A DNA stretch of 64,000 nt from Streptomyces cellostaticus (lineage in GTDB: Bacteria > Actinomycetota > Actinomycetes > Streptomycetales > Streptomycetaceae). Of this stretch, positions 1 to 8,790 are shown piece by piece. The notes beneath the pieces are model-generated. The model searched no databases and had not been told where the DNA came from. It worked only from the letters and a program-made list of their open reading frames with translations. The position numbers were made by a program, and so were the translations under genes. Location of the stretch: positions 405,639 to 469,638 of the forward strand of contig NZ_KQ948017.1 of assembly GCF_001513965.1 (NCBI RefSeq), written 5' to 3'. Position 1 is the stretch's first letter, and the number at the start of each line of letters is the position of its first letter.

Positions 1-257
1 GTTGGTCATCTTGAAAGGTCAACGGCTGCCGCTATCATCACACCCACACGGTGACCGTCCGCCAGCACTCGGCAGCACGGTGTGTCCACCACCCGCTTGG
101 CACCACACCCTTGTCACCGCCCTCGTTTCTTTCTCCCGGCCGGCCCCTGCCCCCGAGGCCACCCCTCTTTCGGGTTCGAGGCGGGTCCACACCCCCCACC
201 CGTACGCCGTCGGGCCAGGCGCCCGTGCGCCGTGCACGACCGGAAAGCGGCACGACC

Positions 258-1727
258 ATGAGCAACAACAGGGGCAGAGGCCTGCAGGCCAATGTCCTCG
301 GTACGTTCGACACCGTGGTGATGGCGGTGGCCGGCAGCGCCCCGGCGTACTCGCTCGCCGCGACCACCGCCGTCCTCGTCGGCGCGGTGGGGATGGCCAG
401 CCCGGCCGCCCTGCTGTACTGCGCGATACCCATGCTGGGCATCGCCCTGGCGTTCAGCTATCTCAGCCGGATCGACGTCAACGCGGGCGCCAGCTACTCC
501 TGGGTGGGCCGTACGCTCCACCCGTTCCTGGGCTTCATCAGCGGCTGGGCGCTGGTGATCTCGGCGACCATCTTCATGGTGGCCGGTTCGCTGCCCGCCG
601 GGTCGATGACGCTCGCCCTCTTCGACGCGAAACTCGCGGACAACACGGCGCTGTCCACGGTGGTCGGCGCGGTGTGGTTCCTCGTCATGCTGGGCGTGGT
701 GCTCGGCGGCGCCCGGCTCACCGTCCGCGCCCAGTTGCTGATGTCGGGTGTGGAGCTGGGCATTCTGGCGCTGTTCGCGGTGCTCGCCGTCTTCCACACG
801 CACAACGCGCGCGCCTTCGACTGGTCGTGGCTGGGCTTCTCCCACTTCGACGGCATGGGCGGGTTCGCGTCCGGCGCGCTGCTCGCCGCGTTCTACTACT
901 GGGGCTGGGACGTCACCAGCAACCTCAGCGAGGAGACCCGCAACAGCCGTCGCACGACGGGTCTTGCCGGCCTGATCGGGGTCGGCATCGTCTTCCTGCT
1001 GTTCGAGGTGTTCACCATCGCGGTGAACGTCATCCTGACCTCGAAGCAGATCGAGGAGAACGACGCCAACGTGCTCGCGGTGCTGGGCGAGGAGATCTGG
1101 CCGGGCTGGGGCGGCAAGCTGCTCATCGTGTCCGTGATGCTGTCCACCATCGCCACGCTGGAGACCACGCTCATCCAGGTCACGCGCTCGCTGTTCGCGA
1201 TGGGCCGCGACCGTACGATGCCGTCCGCGCTGGGCCGGGTGCACCGCACGTGGAACACGCCCTGGGTGGCGATCGTGGTGGTCGGCGCGGTGGCGCTGGC
1301 GATGTTCCTCGCCTCCAACGCGCTCGGCTCGGTGGGCGACATCCTCTCCGACGCGATCTCGGCGATCGGCCTGCAGATCGCGGTCTACTACGGGCTGGCC
1401 GGCCTCGCGGTCGTCGTCGCCTACCGCAAGCTGCTGCTGAAGTCGGCGGCCAACTTCGTCTTCGGCGGGCTGTGGCCACTGCTCGGCGCCCTGTTCATGT
1501 TCTGGATCTTCGTCGAGTCGCTGGGCGACCTGAGCGATGCCGCCATCGCGATCGGCATGGGCGGACTCGCCGTCGGGCTCGTCCCGATGGTCTGGTACTG
1601 GCGCCAGGGCAGTGACTACTACCGGCCCGCGAAGCTGGACGCGACCCGCACCGTCGAGACGGAGTACGTTCCCGACGGCGCCGCGGTGCCGTCGCGGCTG
1701 CACGAGGGTCTCCCCACCGACTTCTGA
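258..1727 (+). CDS. APC-family amino acid permease
   Basis: A 489-residue polytopic membrane protein of the amino acid-polyamine-organocation superfamily. It is expected to move an amino acid or amine across the cytoplasmic membrane by proton symport or exchange. About twelve hydrophobic segments run from residue 15 to about 460. The first helix carries the unwound-helix pattern GSAPAYSLAATTA (about residues 22-34), where APC permeases bind the substrate alpha-carboxylate. The start is the ATG that gives MSNNRGRG, preceded by GGAAAG; a longer reading upstream would be proline-rich and non-membrane. The C-terminal 45 residues are hydrophilic. A conserved unknown follows after 11 bases, probably in the same transcript. 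The substrate cannot be told from sequence. The family call is firm. Confidence 0.93.
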   Translation: MSNNRGRGLQANVLGTFDTVVMAVAGSAPAYSLAATTAVLVGAVGMASPAALLYCAIPMLGIALAFSYLSRIDVNAGASYSWVGRTLHPFLGFISGWALVISATIFMVAGSLPAGSMTLALFDAKLADNTALSTVVGAVWFLVMLGVVLGGARLTVRAQLLMSGVELGILALFAVLAVFHTHNARAFDWSWLGFSHFDGMGGFASGALLAAFYYWGWDVTSNLSEETRNSRRTTGLAGLIGVGIVFLLFEVFTIAVNVILTSKQIEENDANVLAVLGEEIWPGWGGKLLIVSVMLSTIATLETTLIQVTRSLFAMGRDRTMPSALGRVHRTWNTPWVAIVVVGAVALAMFLASNALGSVGDILSDAISAIGLQIAVYYGLAGLAVVVAYRKLLLKSAANFVFGGLWPLLGALFMFWIFVESLGDLSDAAIAIGMGGLAVGLVPMVWYWRQGSDYYRPAKLDATRTVETEYVPDGAAVPSRLHEGLPTDF

Positions 1728-1738
1728 GGGAGCTCCCG

Positions 1739-2698
1739 ATGGCGCGAGACCGTTTCACGCCCGATTTCGACCCCGACTGCGGGGACGCGCCGCTCACCTC
1801 CGCCCGGCAGGACATCGTCATCGGCCGCTGGCAGGGCCTCAGGGACCTGCTGTGGATCACCGGCGACGACTGGACGCTGCGCGGCCACCGGGTACGGCTG
1901 CTCGCCCAGGCCTGCGCGAGCAGTTCCACGGTGGAGTCGTGGCTGGCCGCCGAGCCGGACAGCGCCGATGCGCAGGTGCTGCGCGCGGCGACCGAGACGG
2001 CCCGGGCGTTCCACCTGGCCATCACGGCCGGGCGGGGTGTACCGATCGACCGGGACCGCATCGACACCGCGGTCCTGGCCTGCCTGCACGCCACCGACGC
2101 CCGGCCGCAGGACCCGACGCCGTGGGTGTCGCTGATCTCGGTCGCCCGGCTGTATCCGATGGGGGTACGGCGCCGGGAACTGGCCCGCTGGTGGGACGAG
2201 TTGCACCGTCGCGACCCGTACAGCGTGGAGGGCCACCTCCAGGTGCTGCATTACTACTCGGCCCGCTGGCACGGCACGCACGGCCTGATGTACGACTTCG
2301 CCCGGGACACGGCCGGGGTGGCACCGCCCGGCTGCCCGCTGCCGGTGCTGGTGCAGTACGCCCGGGTCGAGGAGTACCGCTACGCCCTCGACGGGGCCCG
2401 CGGCCGGCGGGGCTCGGTGAGCCTCGGCCAGCACTGGGACCACGACGGCGCGGTCAACGACGTACGGCGCACCTGGGAGCGCTGGGTGCGGGCCCGCCCG
2501 GCGGGCGGTGTGGCCCCGACGGAGCTGCGGGACCTGAACTACCTGGCGCACGCGGCCTGTCTGGCCGGCACCCCGGACCTCGCCACGGCCCTGCTGCGCA
2601 TGCTCGGCCGCAGGGCCACCCGCACCCCGTGGTCGTTCACGGGGGATGCGGCACAGCAGCTGACCAAATGGCGCGGGGAGTTGGGGGTGCGGGCTTGA
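1739..2698 (+). CDS. conserved hypothetical protein, probably helical-repeat
   Basis: A 319-residue soluble protein with no signal peptide or membrane segment. It is rich in Ala, Arg and Trp and looks all-helical, with TPR-like stretches such as WLAAEPDSADAQVLRAA near residue 65 and repeated paired helices to the C-terminus (LAHAACLAGTPDLATALLRM near 275). I do not recognise a catalytic motif. Streptomyces genomes carry proteins of this general look annotated only as hypothetical. It starts 11 bases after the permease, behind GGGAG in the intergenic gap, so it is probably cotranscribed with it. Codon use is that of a normal gene and the reading frame is intact. Confidence 0.8.
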   Translation: MARDRFTPDFDPDCGDAPLTSARQDIVIGRWQGLRDLLWITGDDWTLRGHRVRLLAQACASSSTVESWLAAEPDSADAQVLRAATETARAFHLAITAGRGVPIDRDRIDTAVLACLHATDARPQDPTPWVSLISVARLYPMGVRRRELARWWDELHRRDPYSVEGHLQVLHYYSARWHGTHGLMYDFARDTAGVAPPGCPLPVLVQYARVEEYRYALDGARGRRGSVSLGQHWDHDGAVNDVRRTWERWVRARPAGGVAPTELRDLNYLAHAACLAGTPDLATALLRMLGRRATRTPWSFTGDAAQQLTKWRGELGVRA

Positions 2699-2703
2699 AT
2701 TTC

Positions 2704-3855
2704 CTAGTCTGCGGACCCCTCCGCCAGTCCGGCCGTCCACTTCTCCTCGATGCGGCCCGTCTTCCACACCAGCAGGGCGATCACCCAGGTGGCGAAGAAC
2801 AGGCCGACGATGACGAAGCCGACCGTGTTGAGGTCGAGGCCCGCGATCCAGTCCCAGAACACGCCGTGCAGGTCCAGCTCGTCGGCGAGCAGGCCGAGGA
2901 GTTCGACCGTGCCGATGATGAGGGCGACGGCCACGGACAGGCCGGTGATGGTGAGGTTGTAGTAGACCTTGCGGACCGGCTTGGAGAAGGCCCAGCCGTA
3001 GGCGAAGTTCATGAACGAGCCGTCGACGGTGTCCAGCAGGGACATGCCGGCCGCGAACAGTACGGGCAGGCACAGGATCGCGTACCAGGGCAGTCCGGAG
3101 GCGGCGCCCGAACCGGCGAGGACCAGCAGGGCGATCTCCGTCGCGGTGTCGAAGCCGAGGCCGAACAGCAGGCCCAGCGGGTACATCTGCCACGGCTTGG
3201 TGATGGATCCCGTGACCCGGCCGAGGAGGCGGTTCATGAAGCCGCGGTTGTTCAGGTGCGTCTCCAGGGCGGCCTCGTCGAAGTCGCCGGAGCGCATCCG
3301 GCGGAACACCTTCCAGATGCCGGCCAGGATGACGAGGTTGATCCCGGCGATGAGGTAGAGGAAGGTGCCGGAGACGGTCGTACCGATCAGGCCGGTGACC
3401 TCGTGCAGGTGCGAGTTGTCGTCGCGGACGGGTCCGGCCAGGGTCTTCATGCCGAGGGAGAGCAGCAGGGCGAGCCCGAAGACGATGCTGGAGTGGCCCA
3501 GGGAGAACCAGAAGCCGACCGACAACGGCCGCTGCCCCTCGCCCATCAGTTTGCGGGTGGTGTTGTCGATCGCCGCGATGTGGTCGGCGTCGAAGGCGTG
3601 CCGCATGCCGAGGGTGTACGCGGTCACGCCGATGCCGATGCCGAAGGGTTCGGCACCGACACTGAAGTGCCGCGGCGCGACGATCCCGGCCAGTGTGCCC
3701 CAGCCGATCACATGCAGGGCGAGGACGAAGGCGGCCATCCCGCCGACCCTGGTCCACTCCTGCCGCGTCATGGAGCCGCGGACGCGGTGCCAGGCCGAGC
3801 GCTGGGCGCAGGCCCGGGCGGGGAGGGATGGAGCGGGACCAGGGGCGGCCGTCAT
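2704..3855 (-). CDS. nickel/cobalt permease, NiCoT (HoxN/NixA) family
   Basis: A 383-residue membrane protein of the nickel-cobalt transporter family, a single-component high-affinity importer of Ni2+ and/or Co2+. The helix II signature is present as RHAFDADHIAAIDNTTR (about residues 91-107). The other family motifs are FSLGHSSIVF, LGFDTATEI and GMSLLDTVDG. The His-Asp-His cluster of helix II binds metal in characterised members. Start chosen at MTAAPGPAP; a start 16 codons earlier or at MTRQEW is possible. It stands alone, between a convergent unknown gene and the iron-uptake operon. Ni versus Co preference is not readable here. In Streptomyces, genes for nickel uptake or nickel/iron SOD are often under the Fur-like repressor Nur, and a possible Nur box lies upstream. 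Confidence 0.93.
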   Translation of the reverse strand: MTAAPGPAPSLPARACAQRSAWHRVRGSMTRQEWTRVGGMAAFVLALHVIGWGTLAGIVAPRHFSVGAEPFGIGIGVTAYTLGMRHAFDADHIAAIDNTTRKLMGEGQRPLSVGFWFSLGHSSIVFGLALLLSLGMKTLAGPVRDDNSHLHEVTGLIGTTVSGTFLYLIAGINLVILAGIWKVFRRMRSGDFDEAALETHLNNRGFMNRLLGRVTGSITKPWQMYPLGLLFGLGFDTATEIALLVLAGSGAASGLPWYAILCLPVLFAAGMSLLDTVDGSFMNFAYGWAFSKPVRKVYYNLTITGLSVAVALIIGTVELLGLLADELDLHGVFWDWIAGLDLNTVGFVIVGLFFATWVIALLVWKTGRIEEKWTAGLAEGSAD

Positions 3856-3926
3856 CGGGAGGGTGTTTCCTTCGGTGGTGGTGCGGGTACAGCTGCGCTG
3901 CACAGCCTTGTGCCATCCTCCTGTAC

Positions 3927-3943
3927 TTGCAACTTATGTGCAG
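3927..3943 (-). promoter_or_regulatory. candidate Nur (nickel repressor) box upstream of the nickel permease
   Basis: The sequence reads TTGCAA, five bases, then GTGCAG. This resembles the Streptomyces Nur box, two GCA-containing half sites five bases apart (tGCAA-N5-ttGCA). The second half is imperfect. It lies about 75-90 bases upstream of the permease start, where an operator over the promoter would be expected. The match was judged by eye against a remembered consensus, so it is a hypothesis. Confidence 0.35.
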
Positions 3944-3957
3944 TAAAGGCCGTGGCA

Positions 3958-3984
3958 GGCCTTCCCCATAAGGAGGGAAAGGCC
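3958..3984 (-). terminator. probable terminator of the efe operon
   Basis: An inverted repeat GGCCTTCCC / GGG(A)AAGGCC, nine paired bases with one bulge and an eight-base loop, starts 18 bases beyond the efeB stop. No T-run follows, which is common for Streptomyces terminators. It could also sit in the 5' leader of the nickel permease gene transcribed in the same direction. Confidence 0.5.
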
Positions 3985-4001
3985 GCGGCCGAGAGAGCGG
4001 G

Positions 4002-5264
4002 TCAGGCGGACAGCAGGCCCCGGCCCAGCCAGTCCTTCGTGTCCCGGACACCGGGCAGGGCGAAGAAGTAGCCGCCGCCCGTCGGGGAGATGTAGTCGAC
4101 CAGGGGCTCGTCGATCAGCCGGGTCTGCACGGCCTCGAACTGGCGCTTGACGTCCTGCTGGTAGCAGCAGAAGACCAGGCCCATGTCGAGGTTGCCGACC
4201 TTGTCCACGCCCCGGTCGTAGTTGAAGCCCCGGCGCAGGATGCGGGAGCTGTCGGTCTGCGGCTTGCGCGGGTTGGCGAGGCGGATGTGGGCGTCGAGCG
4301 GGATCGCGGTGCCGTGCGGGTCCTTGGTGTAGTCGGGGACGTCGGTCTCCTTGGCGCCGTCGAGCGGGGCGCCGGTGTCCTTGCGGCGGCCGAACATCTT
4401 CTCCTGCTCGGTCAGCGAGACCCGGTCCCAGAACTCCACGAGCATCCGGATGATCCGGATCACCTGGTAGCTGCCGCCCTTGGTCCAGTCCGGCTCGCCC
4501 TGTCCGTCGCCGACCCAGATCAGCCGGCCGGTCTCACGGGCCGAGGTGACGTCGGGATTGGCGATGCCGTCCTTGAAGCCGAGCAGGTTGCGCTGGGCGC
4601 CGGTGGGACGCGGGGCGTTCTGGAAGCCGTCGATGCGCCACTTGATCTGCATGGCGCCCCGGGTGTGCCGGGCGATGTCGCGCAGCGCGTGCAGCAGGGT
4701 GTCCTGGCTGCCCGCGCACAGCTGGAGGGAGAGGTCGCCGTGGCACTCGGCCGCGTTCAGGTTGTCGTTGGGGAAGGTCCGCATCGGGGTCAGCCGGGCG
4801 GGCCTGGCCTTGGCGAGGCCGTAGCGGTCGTCGAAGAGGGAGGCACCGACTCCGACGGTGACGGTCAGGGAGTCCGCGGGGACCTCGGGGCCGAGGATGC
4901 CGCTGTCGGAGGGCGGCGCGCCGACGCCGAGGTCGGTGGGGGCACCGCCGGAGGTGAGGAAGCGGGCCCGCTCGGTGATGGTCCGCAGCAGGTCGGCAAG
5001 GCCCTTGCGGTCCTCGGCGATGACGTCGAGGGAGACGAAGGTGGCGGCGGCCGGTGCCGGGGTGACGATCCCGGCCTGGTGGGCGCCGTGGAAGGGGACC
5101 TTCGCGCCGCTGTCCGTGCCCGTACCCTGCGCCTGGGCGGTGCCGCCGCTCTCGCCGAGCGCGAAGCCGCCGCCGGCCAGGACCGCTCCGGCGGCTCCGG
5201 CGCCCAGCGCGGTCCGCACGAAGGAGCGGCGGGCCGGGCAGGCGGGGGTGTCGGCAGAGGACAT
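4002..5264 (-). CDS. efeB: deferrochelatase/peroxidase EfeB (Dyp-type), Tat-exported
   Basis: A 420-residue heme peroxidase of the DyP family and third component of the EfeUOB ferrous-iron uptake system, acting outside the membrane. The N-terminus has a twin-arginine signal ([15 protein letters not shown]) followed by a hydrophobic stretch and AQAQG, typical of this folded, heme-loaded enzyme. The DyP signature GFKDG is near residue 230, the proximal heme His is in AHIRLANPR, and the C-terminal block [14 protein letters not shown] is conserved. In the family it oxidises substrates with peroxide and has been proposed to remove iron from heme or to oxidise Fe2+. A start 11 codons earlier overlaps the upstream stop (TGATG) and may be the coupled start. 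Downstream gene of the operon. Confidence 0.93.
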   Translation of the reverse strand: MSSADTPACPARRSFVRTALGAGAAGAVLAGGGFALGESGGTAQAQGTGTDSGAKVPFHGAHQAGIVTPAPAAATFVSLDVIAEDRKGLADLLRTITERARFLTSGGAPTDLGVGAPPSDSGILGPEVPADSLTVTVGVGASLFDDRYGLAKARPARLTPMRTFPNDNLNAAECHGDLSLQLCAGSQDTLLHALRDIARHTRGAMQIKWRIDGFQNAPRPTGAQRNLLGFKDGIANPDVTSARETGRLIWVGDGQGEPDWTKGGSYQVIRIIRMLVEFWDRVSLTEQEKMFGRRKDTGAPLDGAKETDVPDYTKDPHGTAIPLDAHIRLANPRKPQTDSSRILRRGFNYDRGVDKVGNLDMGLVFCCYQQDVKRQFEAVQTRLIDEPLVDYISPTGGGYFFALPGVRDTKDWLGRGLLSA

Positions 5265-5296
5265 CGGAGGATTCCCTTCGGGGTGCTCGGTGATCA

Positions 5297-7327
5297 TCAG
5301 GCGGACTTCCGGATCTCGAGGAGGTCCGGGACGGGGGCGAGGTCTTCCAGCAGCTGTCCGGTGGCACCGTTGATGCTCTGCCGGTCGGTGGCGGCGAGCC
5401 GGTCGACCGGGGTCCAGCTGCTGCCGTGGTGGGCCGCGTCGAGCAGTTTCTGGAGCCGGGCGATGTCCGCGTCGACCGTCGGGTGCAGCTTGGGCGCGCG
5501 GCCGGCCAGCAGGGGCTGGAGGACGGTGAGCAGCTCGCGGGTGCCGGCGAGGTTGGCGTCGGCGGTGGCGAGGCCCGTGCCGCTGCCCTGGTCGGTGTCG
5601 CCGGTCAGCTCGAACTGGAGGGTGTTCTCCAGGATCTCGTGGGCGCGCAGCGGCAGGTCGCCGGGGTCGAAGTCCTGGGTCGGGAACGCCTTGTCCAGAC
5701 CGGCGGCCGCGTCGGCGAGCTGCTGGGCGGGAGCGCGCAGGTCGTCGGCCGACTCGCCGTGCCACAGGCCGTGCTCAAGGCGCAGGAAGCCGCTGAAGTC
5801 CTTGTCCTGTACGCCGTCCGGCAGTCCGTCGGGCCGCCCGTTGATCTTCTGGTCGAAGTCCTCGAAGGTGCCGTAGGCGGCGCCGAGGGAGGCGTAGGTG
5901 CGGTGGGCGGTCAGCCAGTCGGTGCGGGCCCGGTCGAGATGGTCGCCCTCGATGTCGTGATCGAGGGTCTTGGTCTGGGTGACGAGCGTGGCCAGGCCCT
6001 GCTCGACATACGTCTTGTACGCCTTCAGGGGTGCGGCGAGGTCCTGTGCGGAGACGGGGACGACCGGCTTGGCCGCTCCGCCGCCGCTGACCCGCACCGC
6101 CGTGGAAGTGACGGCCTTGCCGTCGGTGGGGACGCAGCGCCAGGCGTAGGTGCCGCCCGCGACCGTGGCGACCAGGTCGCGGGTGGTGCCGGGGGCCAGG
6201 CCCTCGATCTCTCCGTAGACCGCGCTGGTGGCCGGGTCGATCAGGTACACCTCGGAGGTCTTGCTGCCCGTGTTGTGCATCTGGAAGGTCTGCCGGCCGG
6301 GCTTGGGGGCGGTGAAGCCCTTGCCGCACTCGGTCTCGGACACGGCGACGGTCTGGTCGCCCGCGGGCTTGGGACGGGCGAAGGCGACGACCAGTGCGGC
6401 GATCAGGGCGGGTACGGCGACCACGGCGGCCGGGATCACCCATACGGGCCGGCGGCGCGGCGGCCGGGCTGCCTTCGGCTCGGGCGCGGGCCGGTCGGCG
6501 GCCGGCTCGGGGGTGGTGGTGCGGACCCCGCGGACGAACAGGGTCATGACCACGGCGAGGTAGACGACGTAGGCCGTGACCTGCAGCCAGGTCATGGTCG
6601 GGGTCAGGTTGAAGACGCCCTGGACCAGCGTGCTGTACCAGGAGCCGGCGTCCACGCTGCCGGACAGGTCGACCGCGTAGGCGGTCCCGCCGGGCAGCAC
6701 CCCGCCTTCCTGGAGGTCGCGCAGGCCGTAGCCGAGGACACCGGCCGCGATGACGATGAGGACGGCGCCGGTGGCGGTGAAGAACCTGGTCAGGTTGATC
6801 TTCAGGACCCGGCGGTACAGGCCCCAGCACAGGCCGGCCGCGAGGACCAGGCCGATGGCGGCACCGGTCAGCGGGCCGGCCGACTCGCCGGCCGCCCGGG
6901 CCGTGGTCCACAGGAACAGGGCGGTCTCCAGGCCCTCGCGGCCCACCGCGAGGAAGGAGGTGAGGATCAGCATCCCGGAGCCCATCGCGAGCGCGCCGGT
7001 CACCTTCTCCTTCAGCTCACCGGAGAGACTGCGGGCCGAGCGGCGCATCCAGAACACCATCGCGGTGACGAACGCGACGGCGATCACGCTGAGGGTGCCG
7101 CCGAAGGCCTCCTGGGCGGTCGCGGACAGGGACGCGGCGGTGAAGGTGAGGACCGCGCCGAAGCTCATGGCCACGGCAATCGCGGCCAGGACGCCCGTCC
7201 ACACCTGCGGCAGCCGGGAGCGGGCCCCGGCCCGCACGAGTGTGGCGACGAGGATGGAGACGATGAGTCCGGCTTCGAGCCCCTCCCTCAGTCCGATCAG
7301 GAAACTCGGAAACGCGTCGTCCCACAT
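5297..7327 (-). CDS. EfeU-EfeO fusion: FTR1-type iron permease joined to cupredoxin/M75 iron-binding protein
   Basis: A 676-residue protein combining two components that are separate in E. coli. Residues 1 to about 265 form a seven-helix FTR1/EfeU permease with both iron-binding motifs, REGLEA (near 15) and REGLET (near 135). A Pro/Arg-rich linker with one extra membrane segment (about 285-310) follows. Then comes an exported EfeO part: a cupredoxin-like domain (about 320-410, with [10 protein letters not shown]) and an imelysin/M75 domain with the conserved HEILEN motif near 570. The start is the ATG of MWDDAF, which has GGGAGG ten bases upstream; a GTG six codons earlier is less likely. Its stop overlaps the possible EfeB start. 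The fusion tethers the periplasm-type iron receptor directly to its permease. An iron box lies just upstream. Confidence 0.92.
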   Translation of the reverse strand: MWDDAFPSFLIGLREGLEAGLIVSILVATLVRAGARSRLPQVWTGVLAAIAVAMSFGAVLTFTAASLSATAQEAFGGTLSVIAVAFVTAMVFWMRRSARSLSGELKEKVTGALAMGSGMLILTSFLAVGREGLETALFLWTTARAAGESAGPLTGAAIGLVLAAGLCWGLYRRVLKINLTRFFTATGAVLIVIAAGVLGYGLRDLQEGGVLPGGTAYAVDLSGSVDAGSWYSTLVQGVFNLTPTMTWLQVTAYVVYLAVVMTLFVRGVRTTTPEPAADRPAPEPKAARPPRRRPVWVIPAAVVAVPALIAALVVAFARPKPAGDQTVAVSETECGKGFTAPKPGRQTFQMHNTGSKTSEVYLIDPATSAVYGEIEGLAPGTTRDLVATVAGGTYAWRCVPTDGKAVTSTAVRVSGGGAAKPVVPVSAQDLAAPLKAYKTYVEQGLATLVTQTKTLDHDIEGDHLDRARTDWLTAHRTYASLGAAYGTFEDFDQKINGRPDGLPDGVQDKDFSGFLRLEHGLWHGESADDLRAPAQQLADAAAGLDKAFPTQDFDPGDLPLRAHEILENTLQFELTGDTDQGSGTGLATADANLAGTRELLTVLQPLLAGRAPKLHPTVDADIARLQKLLDAAHHGSSWTPVDRLAATDRQSINGATGQLLEDLAPVPDLLEIRKSA

Positions 7328-7345
7328 GCCCTGCGGCCCTCCCAC

Positions 7346-7366
7346 TTAGTGAAGGCATGCCTTACC
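7346..7366 (-). promoter_or_regulatory. candidate iron box (DmdR/IdeR operator) of the efe operon
   Basis: The sequence contains the perfect palindrome AAGGCATGCCTT inside TTAGTGAAGGCATGCCTTAC. It follows the IdeR/DmdR pattern TTAGG-AGGC-GCCT-CC. It lies about 20 bases upstream of the EfeUO start, over the likely promoter. DmdR1/IdeR repress iron-uptake genes when iron is plentiful, which matches the operon content. Read by eye, so exact boundaries are uncertain. Confidence 0.65.
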
Positions 7367-7380
7367 TTCGCGGACCATCA

Positions 7381-7496
7381 TGACTACAGAGATGTAGTCA
7401 GTCAGTCATAAAGCGGCAATGGAGAGGCAAAGCCCGGGAACGATGCACACCCTCCGGTCGTCTACAGTTCAGTCGACGGTCTACAAATGTGTAGTC
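7381..7496. promoter_or_regulatory. two CTACA-N4-TGTAG palindromes in the efe/dedA divergent region
   Basis: TGACTACA-GAGA-TGTAGTCA (7381-7400) is a perfect inverted repeat with eight-base arms. A second copy with the same four-base spacer, CTACA-AATG-TGTAG, lies at 7481-7494. A further TCTACAG half site is near 7460. Two equal-spaced copies between a divergent gene pair strongly suggest a dimeric repressor site. The half site CTACA resembles BlaI/MecI/CopY-family operators. Which regulator binds, and whether it controls dedA or the efe operon, cannot be told from sequence. Confidence 0.55.
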
Positions 7497-7528
7497 GTCA
7501 GTAGCCGGAGAAAGGTGGGTGTGCGGCG

Positions 7529-8191
7529 ATGGCCCATCCCTCAGACCTGTCGTCGCAGCTCGCGGTCAACGTGCTCGACGCCCACTCACTGCTGGCCGCC
7601 TTCGGCGTGCTGGGAGTCGGTGTGGTGCTGTTCGCCGAGACGGGCCTGTTGATCGGCTTCTTCCTGCCCGGTGACTCGCTGCTGTTCACAGCGGGGCTGC
7701 TGTGCACCGGCGCGTCCGACCGGGGTGTGCATCTCTCGCTCGGGCCGCTGCTGGCAGCGGCGGCCGTCGGCGCGCTGGCGGGCTCGCAGTGCGGGTATCT
7801 GCTGGGCCGCAAGGCGGGCGGGGCGCTGCTGGCACGCAGCCGGTCGGCCCGGCTGCACGAGGGCGCCGAGCGTGCCGAGGAACTGCTGGAGCGCTACGGG
7901 CACGCGAAGGCGATCATGCTGGCCCGCTTCGTGCCGGTGGTGCGGACGGTGCTGAACCCGATGGCGGGCGCGCTCGGCGTCCCGGCCCGGACGTTCACCC
8001 TCTGGCAGGTGACGGGCGGGCTCGTGTGGAGCCTCGGCCTCACCCTCGCCGGATACGCGCTGGGCTCCTCGATCCCGAACGTCGACAAGTATCTGCTGCC
8101 GCTGATCGCGCTGATCGTCCTCGTGTCCCTCATCCCGCTCGCCGCCGAGGTGCTGCGCTCCCGCAAGGCCGCCAAGGAGGCCCGCGGATGA
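7529..8191 (+). CDS. DedA-family membrane protein
   Basis: A 220-residue membrane protein of the DedA (SNARE-associated/VTT) superfamily. Members are proton-dependent lipid flippases or transporters that recycle undecaprenyl phosphate or phospholipids across the membrane. The N-terminal block FAETGLLIGFFLPGDSLLF (about 35-53) and the central FVPVVRTVLNPMAG (about 135-148) are the family hallmarks, including the re-entrant glycine/proline segment and the conserved Arg. About five hydrophobic stretches are present, with a basic tail RSRKAAKEARG. It heads a five-gene operon, its stop overlapping the next start as ATGA. Neighbouring PAP2 phosphatases suggest work on lipid pyrophosphate carriers. 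Confidence 0.93.
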   Translation: MAHPSDLSSQLAVNVLDAHSLLAAFGVLGVGVVLFAETGLLIGFFLPGDSLLFTAGLLCTGASDRGVHLSLGPLLAAAAVGALAGSQCGYLLGRKAGGALLARSRSARLHEGAERAEELLERYGHAKAIMLARFVPVVRTVLNPMAGALGVPARTFTLWQVTGGLVWSLGLTLAGYALGSSIPNVDKYLLPLIALIVLVSLIPLAAEVLRSRKAAKEARG

Positions 8192-8790
8192 TCCTCGCGC
8201 TCACCGGCTCGTCGGTCGACGGTCCGCTGTACCGGGACGTGGTGGACCTCGCCCACCGCTCCCCCGCCTGGCTGGACGGCGTCGTCGCGGCATGGTCGGC
8301 GTACGGTCTGGCCGTGTTCGCGCTGCTCATGGTCGTGGGCTGGTGGCGGGCCCGGAAGGTCGACGCCCCGGCGGGTATGACGGCCCTGGCCGTTCCGGTG
8401 GCCGTGCTCGTGGCGTTCGGCGCGGACTCCGGGCTGAAGCTGCTGGTGCGGGAGAACCGGCCCTGCCACAGCCTGCCCTTCTCTACCCTGGAAGCGTGTC
8501 CGGGACCGGGCGACTGGTCGTTCCCCAGCAATCACACCGCGATAGCGGCAGCGGCCGCCGTCGCGCTCTTCTTCGTCTCCCGCACACTGGGAGTCCTCGC
8601 CTCGGGGTGCGCCGTGGCCATGGCGGCCTCCCGGGTCTGGGTGGGCGTCCACTATCCGCACGACGTCCTCGCCGGTGCCTTCGTCGGAGGCCTGGTCGCC
8701 TTCCTCGTGATGACCGTGCTGCGACACCGGCCGCGAGGGCTCGCCGGGCGGCTGGCCGCGACCAGGCTGCGTCCGCTGCTGATGTCATGA
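8188..8790 (+). CDS. PAP2-superfamily phosphatase, membrane-bound
   Basis: A 200-residue membrane protein of the type 2 phosphatidic-acid phosphatase superfamily, likely dephosphorylating undecaprenyl pyrophosphate or another lipid phosphate outside the membrane. The three active-site motifs are complete: KLLVRENRP (K-x6-RP, about residue 77), PSNHT (about 110, in place of the commoner PSGHT), and SRVWVGVHYPHD (SR-x5-H-x3-D, about 148). About five transmembrane helices alternate with these loops. The start overlaps the dedA stop (ATGA), so translation is coupled. A second, more divergent PAP2 protein follows with another ATGA overlap. Confidence 0.92.
   Translation: MILALTGSSVDGPLYRDVVDLAHRSPAWLDGVVAAWSAYGLAVFALLMVVGWWRARKVDAPAGMTALAVPVAVLVAFGADSGLKLLVRENRPCHSLPFSTLEACPGPGDWSFPSNHTAIAAAAAVALFFVSRTLGVLASGCAVAMAASRVWVGVHYPHDVLAGAFVGGLVAFLVMTVLRHRPRGLAGRLAATRLRPLLMS

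Noticed and set aside
114..1703. Long open minus-strand frame of 529 codons opposite the amino acid permease
   Set aside because: Its translation is an Arg/Asp/His/Gln-rich low-complexity text typical of the antisense of high-GC membrane genes. The plus strand gives a clean APC permease.
1537..4071. Open plus-strand frame of 844 codons
   Set aside because: It runs across the end of the permease, the unknown gene and the antisense of the nickel permease in one frame. A high-GC artefact.
5426..7411. Open plus-strand frame of 661 codons opposite efeUO
   Set aside because: Gly/Asp/Val low-complexity antisense of a real gene; no start signal or family.
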